Both the position numbers and the translations under genes were made by a program. From Campylobacterota bacterium (GTDB lineage: Bacteria > Campylobacterota > Campylobacteria > Campylobacterales > Sulfurovaceae), in the NCBI GenBank assembly GCA_011330645.1, contig DRQB01000036.1, positions 1 to 21,545 on the forward strand: 21,545 nt of DNA, written 5' to 3'. Shown in pieces: positions 7,495-15,423 of this stretch (within the stretch, counting starts at the first letter, position 1; each line of letters starts with the position of its first letter). Below the pieces are notes generated by a model, which searched no databases, was not told the origin of the DNA, and saw only the letters and a program-made list of their open reading frames with translations.

Positions 7495-8073
7495 ATCTTC
7501 ATCTGTCATTCCCCCACTTTTTTTTCTCGCTACCATAGAAGTTTTCATTGCTTTGTATCCTTGATAATCTCTATCTAACCATTCTGGTATATGTAAAATT
7601 TCACATTTCTCATCGAAGTAGGTTTCTAGTTCCCCTTCATTGAGCATAAAAGCAGGATTGGATGCTTTACGTTCATTCTCTTCATGGTGTAAAAATGTTT
7701 CCATAATAATGATACCACCAACTTTGAGTGCCTCTATCATTTGAGGAAAGAGTCTACGTTCTAAGAAGTACGTACATACAATAAGATTATATCTATCTTT
7801 AGGCAGTGTATAGGTATCAAAATCTACTTCTTTTGCATGAATATGTGGAATATCCTGTAATGACTCTATCGCTACAGATGAGACATCCAAGGCATCCACT
7901 TCAAAACCGATTGAAGCGAGGTATTTACTATGTCTTCCCATCCCACAAGCGATATCTAATGCTTGTTTCCCCGTAGCAAGCTTTGCATAGTCCTTGACTA
8001 ACTTAATAGGTTCATTAGGGATTTTATTGTCTTTATATTTTTCATTCCAACGTTCTTTGTCATACTGTGACAT
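7483..8073 (-). CDS. Class I SAM-dependent methyltransferase (TehB-like)
   Basis: This 196-residue protein has the Rossmann methyltransferase motif I at 39-47 (LDIACGMGR), followed by an acidic motif II (VDALDVS), a VDFDTYTL motif III and a YNLIVCTYFL motif IV. The N-terminal DKERWNEKY pattern is common in TehB/UbiE-like small-molecule methyltransferases. It transfers a methyl group from S-adenosylmethionine; the acceptor is not evident (tellurite, thiol or other small molecules are known in relatives). AGAGGTAG lies upstream of the ATG. It is divergent from the exonuclease III gene, with a palindrome in the shared 68-bp gap, and its end is 12 bp from the convergent transpeptidase. Confidence 0.8.
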   Translation of the reverse strand: MSQYDKERWNEKYKDNKIPNEPIKLVKDYAKLATGKQALDIACGMGRHSKYLASIGFEVDALDVSSVAIESLQDIPHIHAKEVDFDTYTLPKDRYNLIVCTYFLERRLFPQMIEALKVGGIIIMETFLHHEENERKASNPAFMLNEGELETYFDEKCEILHIPEWLDRDYQGYKAMKTSMVARKKSGGMTDEDFWA

Positions 8074-8093
8074 TTTCTACCTCTTGCTAAGTC

Positions 8094-8119
8094 TATTTTG
8101 CTATTATTTTAGCAAAATA
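8094..8119. repeat. Perfect 10-bp-arm inverted repeat in a divergent promoter region
   Basis: TATTTTGCTA and TAGCAAAATA are exact inverted repeats around a 6-bp spacer (TTATTT). Possible -10 boxes for both divergent genes lie within it: TATTAT at 8102-8107 on the plus strand and TAAAAT at 8111-8106 on the minus strand. It could be an operator for a dimeric regulator; the AT richness leaves room for chance. Confidence 0.5.
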
Positions 8120-8141
8120 AAACCTATTTAGGATAATAACT

Positions 8142-8912
8142 ATGGCAAAACTCACCTTCATTTCATGGAATGTAAACGGCATACGCGCAGTAGAGAAAAA
8201 AGAAGCTTTGAAGTGGATAGATGAAGCAGAGGTAGATTTTTTAGGACTTCAGGAAATCAAAGCAGAGGCAGACCAGATTCCTGATACGATATTTAATCGT
8301 GACTACAAGTTTCAGAGTATTAACTCCTCTGTGAATAAAGGACAGTCAGGTGTGGCACTTTATACAGATATTAAAGGCGAAGCTTCTTGTTGTGACCATG
8401 TTGATATTTTAGAGGAGGGGCGTATCAATGAATATCATTTTGACAACATCGTACTATTTAACGTCTACTTCCCAAATGGTCAGCGTAGTGAAGAACGTTT
8501 AGCATACAAAATGGCATTTTATGAGCGTTTTTTAGACCATATATTAGACTTACGCAAACAAGGTAAATCCATTGTTGTATGTGGAGATGTAAATACAGCG
8601 CATCACCCCATAGATCTTGCACGTCCAAAAGCCAATGAAAAAACTTCAGGCTTTCTTCCTATGGAGCGTGAATGGCAAGACAAACTCTTGGCATCTGGCT
8701 TCATCGACACCTTTAGACATGTACATGGTAATGTAGAAGATCGCTATAGCTGGTGGAGTTACAGAGCAGCAGCCAGAAAAAATAATGTAGGATGGCGTAT
8801 AGACTACTTTTATGTTTCAGATGATTTGAAAGATAAGATAGTAGAAGCTGATATTTTAGATGATATTATGGGAAGCGATCATTGTCCTGTGAAGTTGGTG
8901 TTAGAAGTTTAG
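8142..8912 (+). CDS. xth: Exodeoxyribonuclease III / AP endonuclease
   Basis: This is a 256-residue member of the exonuclease III family of base-excision repair enzymes, which cut DNA at abasic sites and remove 3' blocking groups. Visible catalytic motifs are WNVNGIRA (N10), LQEIKA with the metal ligand E38, CGDVNTAH with D149 and N151, GWRIDYFYVS with D221, and the terminal SDHCPV with D246 and H247. Length and motif order match ExoA/XthA exactly. AGGA precedes the ATG. The gene is divergent from the methyltransferase and ends in a 4-bp convergent overlap with the DUF1456 gene. Confidence 0.95.
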   Translation: MAKLTFISWNVNGIRAVEKKEALKWIDEAEVDFLGLQEIKAEADQIPDTIFNRDYKFQSINSSVNKGQSGVALYTDIKGEASCCDHVDILEEGRINEYHFDNIVLFNVYFPNGQRSEERLAYKMAFYERFLDHILDLRKQGKSIVVCGDVNTAHHPIDLARPKANEKTSGFLPMEREWQDKLLASGFIDTFRHVHGNVEDRYSWWSYRAAARKNNVGWRIDYFYVSDDLKDKIVEADILDDIMGSDHCPVKLVLEV

Positions 8913-9391
8913 TCGTCTTCTAATTCTCCAACATAATAAAACTCATCTAACCCTTCTAAAAATGCCATAAGTAATTCACCTGAACATTTTTTAAAGTTTT
9001 TATGACTCTCTTTGCGAAAAAGTGATTTTAACTCTTGTTTACTTAATGACACATCACCAAGACCAAAGATGATTTCTGTTTCAGCTTCCTTTAGTTCTAG
9101 GGCTATGCGTAGTTTTTTGAGTATAAGATTGTTTGTAAGTTCAACGACTTCATCATCAGGCTTCTGAGGACTTGGTCCACGTTTTAGTGTGACCAACCCA
9201 TCTAAAAAAATGCCTAATTCTTCATAACTACAGAGTTGGAAAGCTTTATCTGTACGTCTTTTGAGTAGGGTGTCTAAGTGTGCAGCTGTCATCTTATAGG
9301 ATTCAAGTGCATACGCTTCTAACATCTCTTCCATAGAAAGATTAAGTGCTTTTTGTATACGGTAGAGTATTTCATTTGTGCTTACTATCAT
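8909..9391 (-). CDS. DUF1456 family protein (YehS-like)
   Basis: This 160-residue soluble protein is made of two similar helical repeats of about 65 residues (5-70 and 85-150). Each ends with a phenylalanine/cysteine segment (KAFQLCSYEELGIFLDGL and KNFKKCSGELLMAFLEGL). An NNLILKKLRIALELK segment lies between them. This duplicated layout and the LKKLRIA motif are typical of DUF1456, represented by E. coli YehS. The family's function is unknown. The ATG shares an A with the stop of the upstream lipoprotein gene (TAATG), so the two are translationally coupled. The 3' end overlaps xth by 4 bp on the other strand. Confidence 0.85.
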   Translation of the reverse strand: MIVSTNEILYRIQKALNLSMEEMLEAYALESYKMTAAHLDTLLKRRTDKAFQLCSYEELGIFLDGLVTLKRGPSPQKPDDEVVELTNNLILKKLRIALELKEAETEIIFGLGDVSLSKQELKSLFRKESHKNFKKCSGELLMAFLEGLDEFYYVGELEDD

Positions 9392-9852
9392 TACTTTTTA
9401 CTTGCCTTTTGTGCTAAATCAGCCAAGGCAACTTTAGCCTTAGTCAATATATTTAAACAGTTTTTATCTTTTATATTGTGTTTGAGGGACCAGTATTCTG
9501 GATTGGTATAGGTAAAAGAGGTCAGACCTTCATAATTTGTAGAAACCAAAATACGTAAAGGTAAATCAAGCCCCATAGAAGGATTACAGTTCATCAATAC
9601 AGTTCCCATTCTTGGGTTACCAAAAACCACCACAGTTTCTGGTTTAAGATTCATGTTTACCGCTGTGGCATTTGCTTTATGGTCGATGGTCTCAAAGAGA
9701 GTAAGGTTTTCTTCTTGAATGAGTTTTTTCAGTTTAGAAACAGAAACATCTTGGGTGTTCTCACTTTGTACTGTTTCTAAAAATGTTCCTTTTTTGCTGT
9801 CACAACCAACTAATGACAAGCCTATAAACCCTATTAAAAGTAATCTTTTCAT
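9391..9852 (-). CDS. DUF302 domain lipoprotein
   Basis: The chain from the ATG at 9852 has 153 residues and begins with a lipoprotein signal peptide whose lipobox is LVGC. The mature part shows the DUF302 pattern: SKLKKLIQEENLTLFETIDH, then VVVFGNPRMGTVLMNCNP, then LPLRILVS. DUF302 proteins are small alpha/beta proteins of unclear role, often found near sulfur or redox genes. AAGGATGG lies in front of 9852; a longer version from 9891 would place 13 polar residues before the signal and is rejected. It shares a TAATG junction with the DUF1456 gene. A second DUF302 protein is encoded at 15424-15888. Confidence 0.8.
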   Translation of the reverse strand: MKRLLLIGFIGLSLVGCDSKKGTFLETVQSENTQDVSVSKLKKLIQEENLTLFETIDHKANATAVNMNLKPETVVVFGNPRMGTVLMNCNPSMGLDLPLRILVSTNYEGLTSFTYTNPEYWSLKHNIKDKNCLNILTKAKVALADLAQKASKK

Positions 9853-9869
9853 TATCCATCCTTTTTTAT

Positions 9870-9895
9870 GCTCAAAAGCGACAAGTCGCATGAGC
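9870..9895 (-). terminator. Nested stem-loop between ychF and the DUF302 lipoprotein gene
   Basis: GCGAC/GTCGC form an inner stem, with outer GCTC/GAGC arms. Read on the minus strand the inner stem is followed by TTTT, so it may partly terminate the ychF transcript or separate it from the lipoprotein-DUF1456 pair. The T-run is short, so the terminator call is tentative. Confidence 0.35.
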
Positions 9896-9939
9896 TTACT
9901 GCTGAAGTCAACACAGTGTTACCGTTCTATAAAATAGTA

Positions 9940-11043
9940 TTATACATTAAATCTAAAATGCATGACATCTCCATCTTGTACGATGTACTCTTTTCCCTCT
10001 AATCTGTTTTTTCCAGCCTCTTTGGCACCCTGTTCACCACCAAATTCTACAAAATCCTCATAAGCAATGACTTCCGCACGGATGAAACCTTTTTCAAAAT
10101 CATTATGTATTACTGCTGCAGCCTTTGGTGCAGTAGTACCTTGGCGAATCGTCCAAGCACGTACTTCTTTCACCCCAGCAGTAAAGTATGACTGTAGTCC
10201 AAGTTTAGCAAAACCTTTATGGATGATTTGTTCTAGACCTGATTCTTTTACCCCAAGATCTGCTAACATCTCATCACGTTCATCATCATCAAAATCAACC
10301 ATATCTTCTTCTACTTTAGCACAGAGTTTAATTACCTCTGAACCTCTTTCATCTGCATAGGCTTTGAGTTTCTGTACAAATGCATTGTCTTCAGACAGCC
10401 CATCTTCATCGACATTTGCACCATAAATGATAGGTTTTGATGTCAGCAGACGTAAGTCTTTGTTCATTGCCAAAAAGCCATCTGATTCTAGCTCAGAAAA
10501 AGTAGAAACAGGAGCACCATTTTCAATATGTGCTAAAAGTGCTTCTGCTACTTCTAACTGCTCTTTCGCATCTTTATCGTTCCCTCTGGCTTTCTTTTTA
10601 AGCATATCAATACGTTTAAGTACTGCATCAATGTCTGCAAATAAAAGCTCTTGTTCTATGATTTCCACATCACGTATAGGGTCTATCGTACCTTCGGTGT
10701 GGACAATATTTGGATCTTCAAAACATCTAACGATATGCAGTATTACTTCAGTTTCACGGATATTTCCTAGAAACTTATTCCCCAACCCTTCACCTTTACT
10801 TGCACCTGCGACAAGTCCAGCAATGTCAACGAAGTCAAGTGTAGAATATTGTATTTTTTCCGGATTAACGATTTTGGCGAGTGCCTCTAGTCTTTTATCC
10901 GGGACGGGTACCACTGCTTTATTTGGTTCAATAGTACAAAAAGGGTAGTTTGCACTCTCTGCATTTTGTGCTTTTGTCAGTGCGTTAAAAGTGGTAGATT
11001 TTCCTACATTTGGTAGTCCTACAAGTCCTATGCCTAGTCCCAT
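9940..11043 (-). CDS. ychF: Redox-regulated ATPase YchF (Obg-family P-loop protein)
   Basis: This 367-residue protein is full length for YchF. The P-loop is GLPNVGKS (9-16), the G3 region is DIAGLVAGASKGEGLGN, and the G4 site reads NVDE in place of NKxD, which explains the family's preference for ATP over GTP. A coiled-coil region lies at about 130-175 and a C-terminal TGS domain ends in HFRFNV. YchF binds ribosomes and is linked to translation and oxidative-stress control. AAGGATAACC lies in front of the ATG. It is separated by 222 bp from the upstream lipoprotein gene and by 87 bp from the downstream DUF302 gene, so it probably has its own promoter, though no clear -10 was found. Confidence 0.96.
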   Translation of the reverse strand: MGLGIGLVGLPNVGKSTTFNALTKAQNAESANYPFCTIEPNKAVVPVPDKRLEALAKIVNPEKIQYSTLDFVDIAGLVAGASKGEGLGNKFLGNIRETEVILHIVRCFEDPNIVHTEGTIDPIRDVEIIEQELLFADIDAVLKRIDMLKKKARGNDKDAKEQLEVAEALLAHIENGAPVSTFSELESDGFLAMNKDLRLLTSKPIIYGANVDEDGLSEDNAFVQKLKAYADERGSEVIKLCAKVEEDMVDFDDDERDEMLADLGVKESGLEQIIHKGFAKLGLQSYFTAGVKEVRAWTIRQGTTAPKAAAVIHNDFEKGFIRAEVIAYEDFVEFGGEQGAKEAGKNRLEGKEYIVQDGDVMHFRFNV

Positions 11044-11265
11044 GGTTATCCTTTGGTTTGTGTAGTGATGAGGAGACAGATTTTGAAGTAGCTGTAGTTA
11101 ATCCCATAGGGGCGGCATGTACAGGTGCTTTAAAATTTGTATCCGAATTTATAACGCGATTTTACCGAAATATTGGTGAAGGGGAGGTAATAAAACATAA
11201 AAGGCAAGCATTGAAGTATACAAAAGTGAAAGCTCACTATGTAACTTCATGAATGATGACCTTAT
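11044..11265. other. 222-bp spacer upstream of ychF, content unexplained
   Basis: This is among the longest gene-free stretches in the window. No tRNA-like fold, strong terminator or clear -10 was found. On the plus strand a frame of 80 codons (11010-11252) is open but starts inside ychF. On the minus strand a 33-codon hydrophobic frame (11149-11250) has an AAGG about 9 bp upstream. Neither is convincing as a gene. Confidence 0.4.
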
Positions 11266-12048
11266 TTAATCCTCTTTGAGTGGTGCCAAATCTATAATGA
11301 TTCTTGCTGGATTATGTAATTCGTATACATTTATTTTTGCTTTTTGTTTGAGTTCAATGGTGAATTTAAATCCACTTTTATCTAAATATTCATCTATGTG
11401 GATTGTTTTTACCATTATATTCCCCTCATACAAATCAGAATGGTCACCTACTAAAGCAGAAAAAGCCTGATACCCATCAAGAATCCCTACAATACGGTTA
11501 TTTTCAGGTTCATAGGTGAAAATATATGTACCAGAATCATTCACTTTTTTTACAGGTAATTGGGCATACCCTTCCCATTGGTAACTATCGAAAATAAGAC
11601 GGGTATAATGACTGCTTTGTCCTAGTCTTACCATCCCTATATCTAAACCATTGATAGGTTTTCCTCCTGAAAAGCTCTCTCTTCTTTGAAAAAAGGTACG
11701 TTTGTTTTGTTTGTTCAGGCGAGATTTTGCTCTATTTGAACCCTGCGGAAGAAGTTTTTTAATGTCTTTTAATACAGGTATCTTATCAATCGGGGGCAGT
11801 AAAGATGAAGAAATTTTGTTGACTATTGGTATATGTGTGAAGAGAGATTCATCTTGTGCTATTGACTTCTCTTTCAATTTTAATGTAGGAAAATCATCAC
11901 GAATATCTTCTTTCTGATTTTTTTCTACTTCAGTCTTTTTGTTAGCTATCTTTTGATGATTTTGTTGAGGAGGAGAAACAACATATCCTCTTCCTTGACA
12001 TCCTGAAAATATAAAAAGCATGACACTTAAAAATAGGATTATTCTCAT
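11266..12048 (-). CDS. Lipoprotein with a C-terminal AMIN-like domain
   Basis: The 260-residue chain starts with a lipoprotein signal (lipobox FSGC, C17). A long polar, Lys/Gln-rich linker (about 20-120) follows. The last 130 residues have the strand pattern of an AMIN domain: IGMVRLGQ, YTRLIFDSY near the start and NPARIIIDL at the end, a pattern shared with periplasmic peptidoglycan-binding modules of AmiC and secretins. It probably contacts the cell wall from the inner or outer membrane. The start at 12048 lies 10 bp after the pepA stop; a TTG at 12069 inside pepA would place seven polar residues before the signal. The ribosome site (AAGTGAG) is weak, consistent with coupling to pepA. Confidence 0.6.
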   Translation of the reverse strand: MRIILFLSVMLFIFSGCQGRGYVVSPPQQNHQKIANKKTEVEKNQKEDIRDDFPTLKLKEKSIAQDESLFTHIPIVNKISSSLLPPIDKIPVLKDIKKLLPQGSNRAKSRLNKQNKRTFFQRRESFSGGKPINGLDIGMVRLGQSSHYTRLIFDSYQWEGYAQLPVKKVNDSGTYIFTYEPENNRIVGILDGYQAFSALVGDHSDLYEGNIMVKTIHIDEYLDKSGFKFTIELKQKAKINVYELHNPARIIIDLAPLKED

Positions 12049-12058
12049 GAACTCACTT

Positions 12059-13510
12059 TTATTTTGCAAGCTTTTCTAAAAGTTTCACCATCATTCTCAC
12101 ACCAGCACCACTTGCTCCATGAGGATTTTCTCCCCAGCTATGTTCTACAAATGCAGGACCAGCGATATCTATATGTGCCCACTTGTCACTGTGTTTTTTA
12201 TCTATAAATTCAGAGAGAAATTGCCCTGCAGTAATCGCTCCACCATACCGTGTGTTTGAAATGTTACAGACATCGGCTATTTCAGACTTGATGGTTTTTT
12301 TGAGGTAAGGGTTGAAGTCAAGTGCAGTGGCTAACTCTCCAGAATTTTTGGCTTCTTTGACTACCATAGCTTTGACTTCATCATTATTGCCCATAACCCC
12401 TGAAGTATAGTGTCCTACACCTACCACACAAGCACCTGTGAGTGTTGCAAAGTCGAAGATATAGTCTGCTTTGACTTCTTGTTGTGCATAACAGAGTACA
12501 TCTGCAAGTACTAAACGTCCCTCTGCATCGGTATTACGTATTTCTATAGTTTTACCATTTTTAGCGACTAACACATCATCTGGTTTATAGGCATCTCCCC
12601 CTATCATATTTTCTACAGCACCTACAAAACCATGCACCTCTATGGGTAAATCCATTTCAGAGATGGCTTTCATAATGCCCATGACTGCGGAACCACCACT
12701 TTTGTCCGATTTCATCGTTACCATATAATCAGCAGGCTTTAGGCTTAGACCACCTGAATCATAAGTAAGTCCTTTCCCTACAAGTGTGACTTTTATTTTG
12801 GCATTTTTAGGTTTGTGGGTAAGGTGAATCACTCTAGGCTTATGACGGCTTGCACGTGCCACAGCGAGCAGTGTTTCCATTTTCTCTTTTTTAAGTGCTT
12901 TAGGTTTTAGTACTTTACATTTCAGCCCTGTTTCTTCTGCCAAACCTTCTGCGATACTAGCCATGACATCTGGATAACAGTCATCAGGTGTTGTATTGAC
13001 GATGTCACGTGTAAAGTTGGTAGCATCTGCGATGATTTGTGCTTTATGTATTTGCTCAGAAGCTTTTTCTATGTCAATTTCTACCCCATTGTATTCATCT
13101 ATTGAAAGAGTAATATGTTTAATTTTACTTTCATTCTTTTTACTTTTGTAAGTTTCAAAAGTATATGCACCAAGGATAAAGCCTTCTACCATAGCGCGAA
13201 GAGAGTAAATGCAACCTTGATTGGTATAGGTAGAGACTTTAATGCTTTTATAGTTTTTACCTATAAGTGATTTCAGTGCATTTGCAGCAGCAGTTCTCAT
13301 AGGAGCACTAGCAAGGGATGTTGCACCTACATAAAGTCTATTTTTTTCAATCAACAAACATGTTTCATCTTGCGCTGCTGAGAAGCCAGCCTTTTTAAGA
13401 AGTTTTTTGTCTTGTACAAAACGATGTTTAAAATCGTTGTCTATCACAAATATAAGTTCTAAATCTGCTTCTATCTCTGCTGTTTTTGCTATGGTTAATT
13501 CGAAGTTCAT
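12059..13510 (-). CDS. pepA: Leucyl aminopeptidase (M17)
   Basis: This is a 483-residue two-domain enzyme. The C-terminal catalytic half carries the M17 motifs: VGKGLTYDSGG with K246 and D251, MKSDKSGGSA with a further metal-binding Asp, and the signature NTDAEGRL at 326-333. It is a cytosolic two-metal peptidase that removes N-terminal residues and recycles peptides; PepA in some bacteria also binds DNA. AAAGGACT precedes the ATG. The gene lies 17 bp after trpB and 10 bp before the AMIN-like lipoprotein gene, so the three are probably one transcript. Confidence 0.95.
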   Translation of the reverse strand: MNFELTIAKTAEIEADLELIFVIDNDFKHRFVQDKKLLKKAGFSAAQDETCLLIEKNRLYVGATSLASAPMRTAAANALKSLIGKNYKSIKVSTYTNQGCIYSLRAMVEGFILGAYTFETYKSKKNESKIKHITLSIDEYNGVEIDIEKASEQIHKAQIIADATNFTRDIVNTTPDDCYPDVMASIAEGLAEETGLKCKVLKPKALKKEKMETLLAVARASRHKPRVIHLTHKPKNAKIKVTLVGKGLTYDSGGLSLKPADYMVTMKSDKSGGSAVMGIMKAISEMDLPIEVHGFVGAVENMIGGDAYKPDDVLVAKNGKTIEIRNTDAEGRLVLADVLCYAQQEVKADYIFDFATLTGACVVGVGHYTSGVMGNNDEVKAMVVKEAKNSGELATALDFNPYLKKTIKSEIADVCNISNTRYGGAITAGQFLSEFIDKKHSDKWAHIDIAGPAFVEHSWGENPHGASGAGVRMMVKLLEKLAK

Positions 13511-13527
13511 GTTATAGTCCTTTAATG

Positions 13528-14754
13528 CTATTTAAATTGCTCTGCAAGTATATCCTGCGCTTGTATCATATCTTTATCCCCACGTCCAGAGAGGTTTACC
13601 AAAATGGTTTTGCCTTTGACATCTTCTGGTTTCATCTTCTTCAAGTAGGCTACTGCATGAGAACTTTCAAATGCAGGGATGATACCCTCACGCTGTGAGA
13701 GCCATACGAAAGCATCCATCGCTTCATCATCTGTGATGTGGTCGTAGGTGACGATGTTTTTGTCTTTTAAGAAGGCATGTTCTGGGCCTATGCCTGGGTA
13801 GTCTAGTCCTGCAGAGATGGAGTGGGCTTCTTGTATCTGCCCATCTTCATCTTGGAGTAGGTAGCTGAGTTGTCCGTGTAGCACGCCAGGGCTTCCTTTT
13901 TCCAGTGAACATCCATGTTTGCAGTCAAGTCCTTCTCCTCCAGCTTCAATACCGATACACTCTACGTTTTCATCTTCTAAGAAGTGGTTAAAGACACCAA
14001 GAGCGTTAGAACCACCACCGATACATGCGATGACTTTGTCAGGCAAACAATTTTCCACAACATTTAACTGTGCTTTTGCTTCCCATCCGATGATGCTCTG
14101 TATGTCACGTACCATCATAGGGTAGGGATGAGGCCCTGCTACGGTACCTATGAGATAGTAGGTGTCACGTGCGTGTGTCACCCAGTGACGAATGGCGTCA
14201 TTCATAGCATCTTTGAGTGTCTTACTGCCACTTTCTACCGCATGTACTTTAGCTCCAAGGAGTTTCATACGAAAGACGTTAAGCTCTTGACGTGCTACAT
14301 CTTTGGCACCCATAAAGACTTCACACTCTAAACCAAAGAGTGCAGCTACAGTTGCAGTAGCTACACCATGTTGTCCTGCACCAGTCTCTGCGATAATTTT
14401 CTTTTTACCTAAACGTTTAGCTAACACGGCTTGTGCGACACAGTGGTTTATCTTGTGTGCTCCTGTGTGGTTAAGGTCTTCACGTTTGAGATAGACTTTT
14501 GCATCCAGCTCTTTAGAGATGTTTTCTGCAAAGTAGAGTGCAGAAGGACGTCCTACATAGTTTTTATAGTAGTAATCCACTTCACTCCAAAAGTCCTTGT
14601 CAAAACGTATGGCTTCATAGTCAAGGCGGAGTTGTTCAAGTGCGGGCATCAGTGTCTCAGGTACAAAACGTCCACCAAATTTTCCAAAATGCCCTAATTC
14701 ATCTGGGTCATGAGGGCTTGGTTTTGGGATATAAATCTCTTTTGTTAAATCCAT
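13528..14754 (-). CDS. trpB: Tryptophan synthase beta chain
   Basis: This is a 408-residue PLP enzyme joining indole and serine to make tryptophan. Motifs include FGGRFVPETLMPAL, the PLP lysine K101 in GAHKINHC, ETGAGQHGVATA, the phosphate-binding GGGSNALG and the C-terminal SGRGDKD. It is TrpB1-like in character (standard N-terminus and spacing). No trpA neighbour is present; the gene is followed by pepA instead, so tryptophan genes are dispersed here. The ribosome site AAAGGAG lies at 14772-14766. The leader contains stem-loops described separately. Confidence 0.96.
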   Translation of the reverse strand: MDLTKEIYIPKPSPHDPDELGHFGKFGGRFVPETLMPALEQLRLDYEAIRFDKDFWSEVDYYYKNYVGRPSALYFAENISKELDAKVYLKREDLNHTGAHKINHCVAQAVLAKRLGKKKIIAETGAGQHGVATATVAALFGLECEVFMGAKDVARQELNVFRMKLLGAKVHAVESGSKTLKDAMNDAIRHWVTHARDTYYLIGTVAGPHPYPMMVRDIQSIIGWEAKAQLNVVENCLPDKVIACIGGGSNALGVFNHFLEDENVECIGIEAGGEGLDCKHGCSLEKGSPGVLHGQLSYLLQDEDGQIQEAHSISAGLDYPGIGPEHAFLKDKNIVTYDHITDDEAMDAFVWLSQREGIIPAFESSHAVAYLKKMKPEDVKGKTILVNLSGRGDKDMIQAQDILAEQFK

Positions 14755-14770
14755 AATTTCTTTTTCTCCT

Positions 14771-14832
14771 TTGTAAAAAGCAAAGCTCTTTACAAATTCC
14801 TCTCACTAAAGCTTTGCCGTTGGCAAGAGAGG
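14771..14832 (-). promoter_or_regulatory. Structured 5' leader of trpB with competing stem-loops
   Basis: Hairpin A (14832-14799 on the minus strand) pairs CCTCTC with GAGAGG and TTGCC with GGCAA. Hairpin B (14795-14771) pairs TTGTAAA...TTTACAA with an AGC/GCT extension, and ends in the ribosome site. A third pairing, GCAAAGCT (14780-14787, plus-strand reading) with AGCTTTGC (14810-14817), is perfect over 8 bp and uses parts of both A and B, so it excludes them. This is the layout of an attenuator or translational switch. No Trp-codon leader peptide is visible. Confidence 0.4.
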
Positions 14833-14847
14833 AAATAATATGTAGAG

Positions 14848-14853
14848 ATTATA
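14848..14853 (-). promoter_or_regulatory. -10 box of the trpB promoter
   Basis: On the minus strand this reads TATAAT, a perfect -10, with predicted transcription start near 14841. The resulting leader of about 87 nt contains all of the trpB stem-loops. No good -35 was found. Confidence 0.5.
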
Positions 14854-14891
14854 GCGAAGCAGAGGTTAGGGAGGGTTAAATCTCCCCGTAT

Positions 14892-15422
14892 TTAGAGTGA
14901 AATATGATTTCTAAAAGCATCTTTTTTTTCAAAGTCTGTACCATGTGGAGTGTAGTGATATTTCGATGTTGCTTCTTTCATGAGGGGCTTTGGCATTTCA
15001 TCATACATGGTATTCATACTTGTGTTGATGGTACCTAGGAAATAGGTATTACCTTTGGTCACCTTAGGGATGATTTTTGTTCCTGAGCCATAACCTGCTT
15101 TTCCTCTACTACATCCATAATGACCTGTGAGAGAATACTCTTTAAGGCGTACATGGGTACTAGGGGTAGGTATGTTGATAGCAATAAATCCATCACTCAC
15201 TTTGGTATCATGAAAATAGACTTCATAGCCTAAAGGTTCTTCATCACTGTAAATTTCAATATGTCTTACAGCCCGTCCATCTGTACCATCAACGGCTATG
15301 AGTAATTTGGCTTCTCCCAAATAGTGTGCTTTGTTGACATTACTTATGGGAGTAATGCTGTCTGGGGCACAGCCTAAAAACAATAATGCAGAAATGGCAA
15401 GTATAATATTTTTAAATATCAT
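14892..15422 (-). CDS. Lipoprotein of unknown function
   Basis: This 176-residue protein has a lipoprotein signal peptide (lipobox LFLGC, C18). The mature region is predicted mostly beta-strand, with a glycine-rich GKAGYGSG stretch near the middle and a basic C-terminus. I do not recognise the family. Its ATG lies 1 bp after the stop of the DUF302 gene, so the two are cotranscribed and may act together in the envelope. Confidence 0.65.
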   Translation of the reverse strand: MIFKNIILAISALLFLGCAPDSITPISNVNKAHYLGEAKLLIAVDGTDGRAVRHIEIYSDEEPLGYEVYFHDTKVSDGFIAINIPTPSTHVRLKEYSLTGHYGCSRGKAGYGSGTKIIPKVTKGNTYFLGTINTSMNTMYDEMPKPLMKEATSKYHYTPHGTDFEKKDAFRNHISL

Positions 15423-15423
15423 A

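Noticed and set aside
11149..11250. 33-codon hydrophobic minus-strand frame before ychF
   Set aside because: Short, AT-biased and without recognisable homology; the AAGG upstream alone is not enough to call a gene.
11010..11252. 80-codon plus-strand frame antisense to the start of ychF
   Set aside because: Its first part is a mirror of the ychF coding strand, no ribosome site was identified and I recognise no family; kept only as part of the unexplained spacer.
12049..12069. TTG start for the AMIN-like lipoprotein inside pepA
   Set aside because: It would add seven polar residues before the lipoprotein signal; the ATG at 12048 places the signal at the N-terminus.
13919..14756. Several long plus-strand frames opposite trpB
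   Set aside because: They are antisense shadows of a well-conserved gene, with no ribosome sites or recognisable domains.
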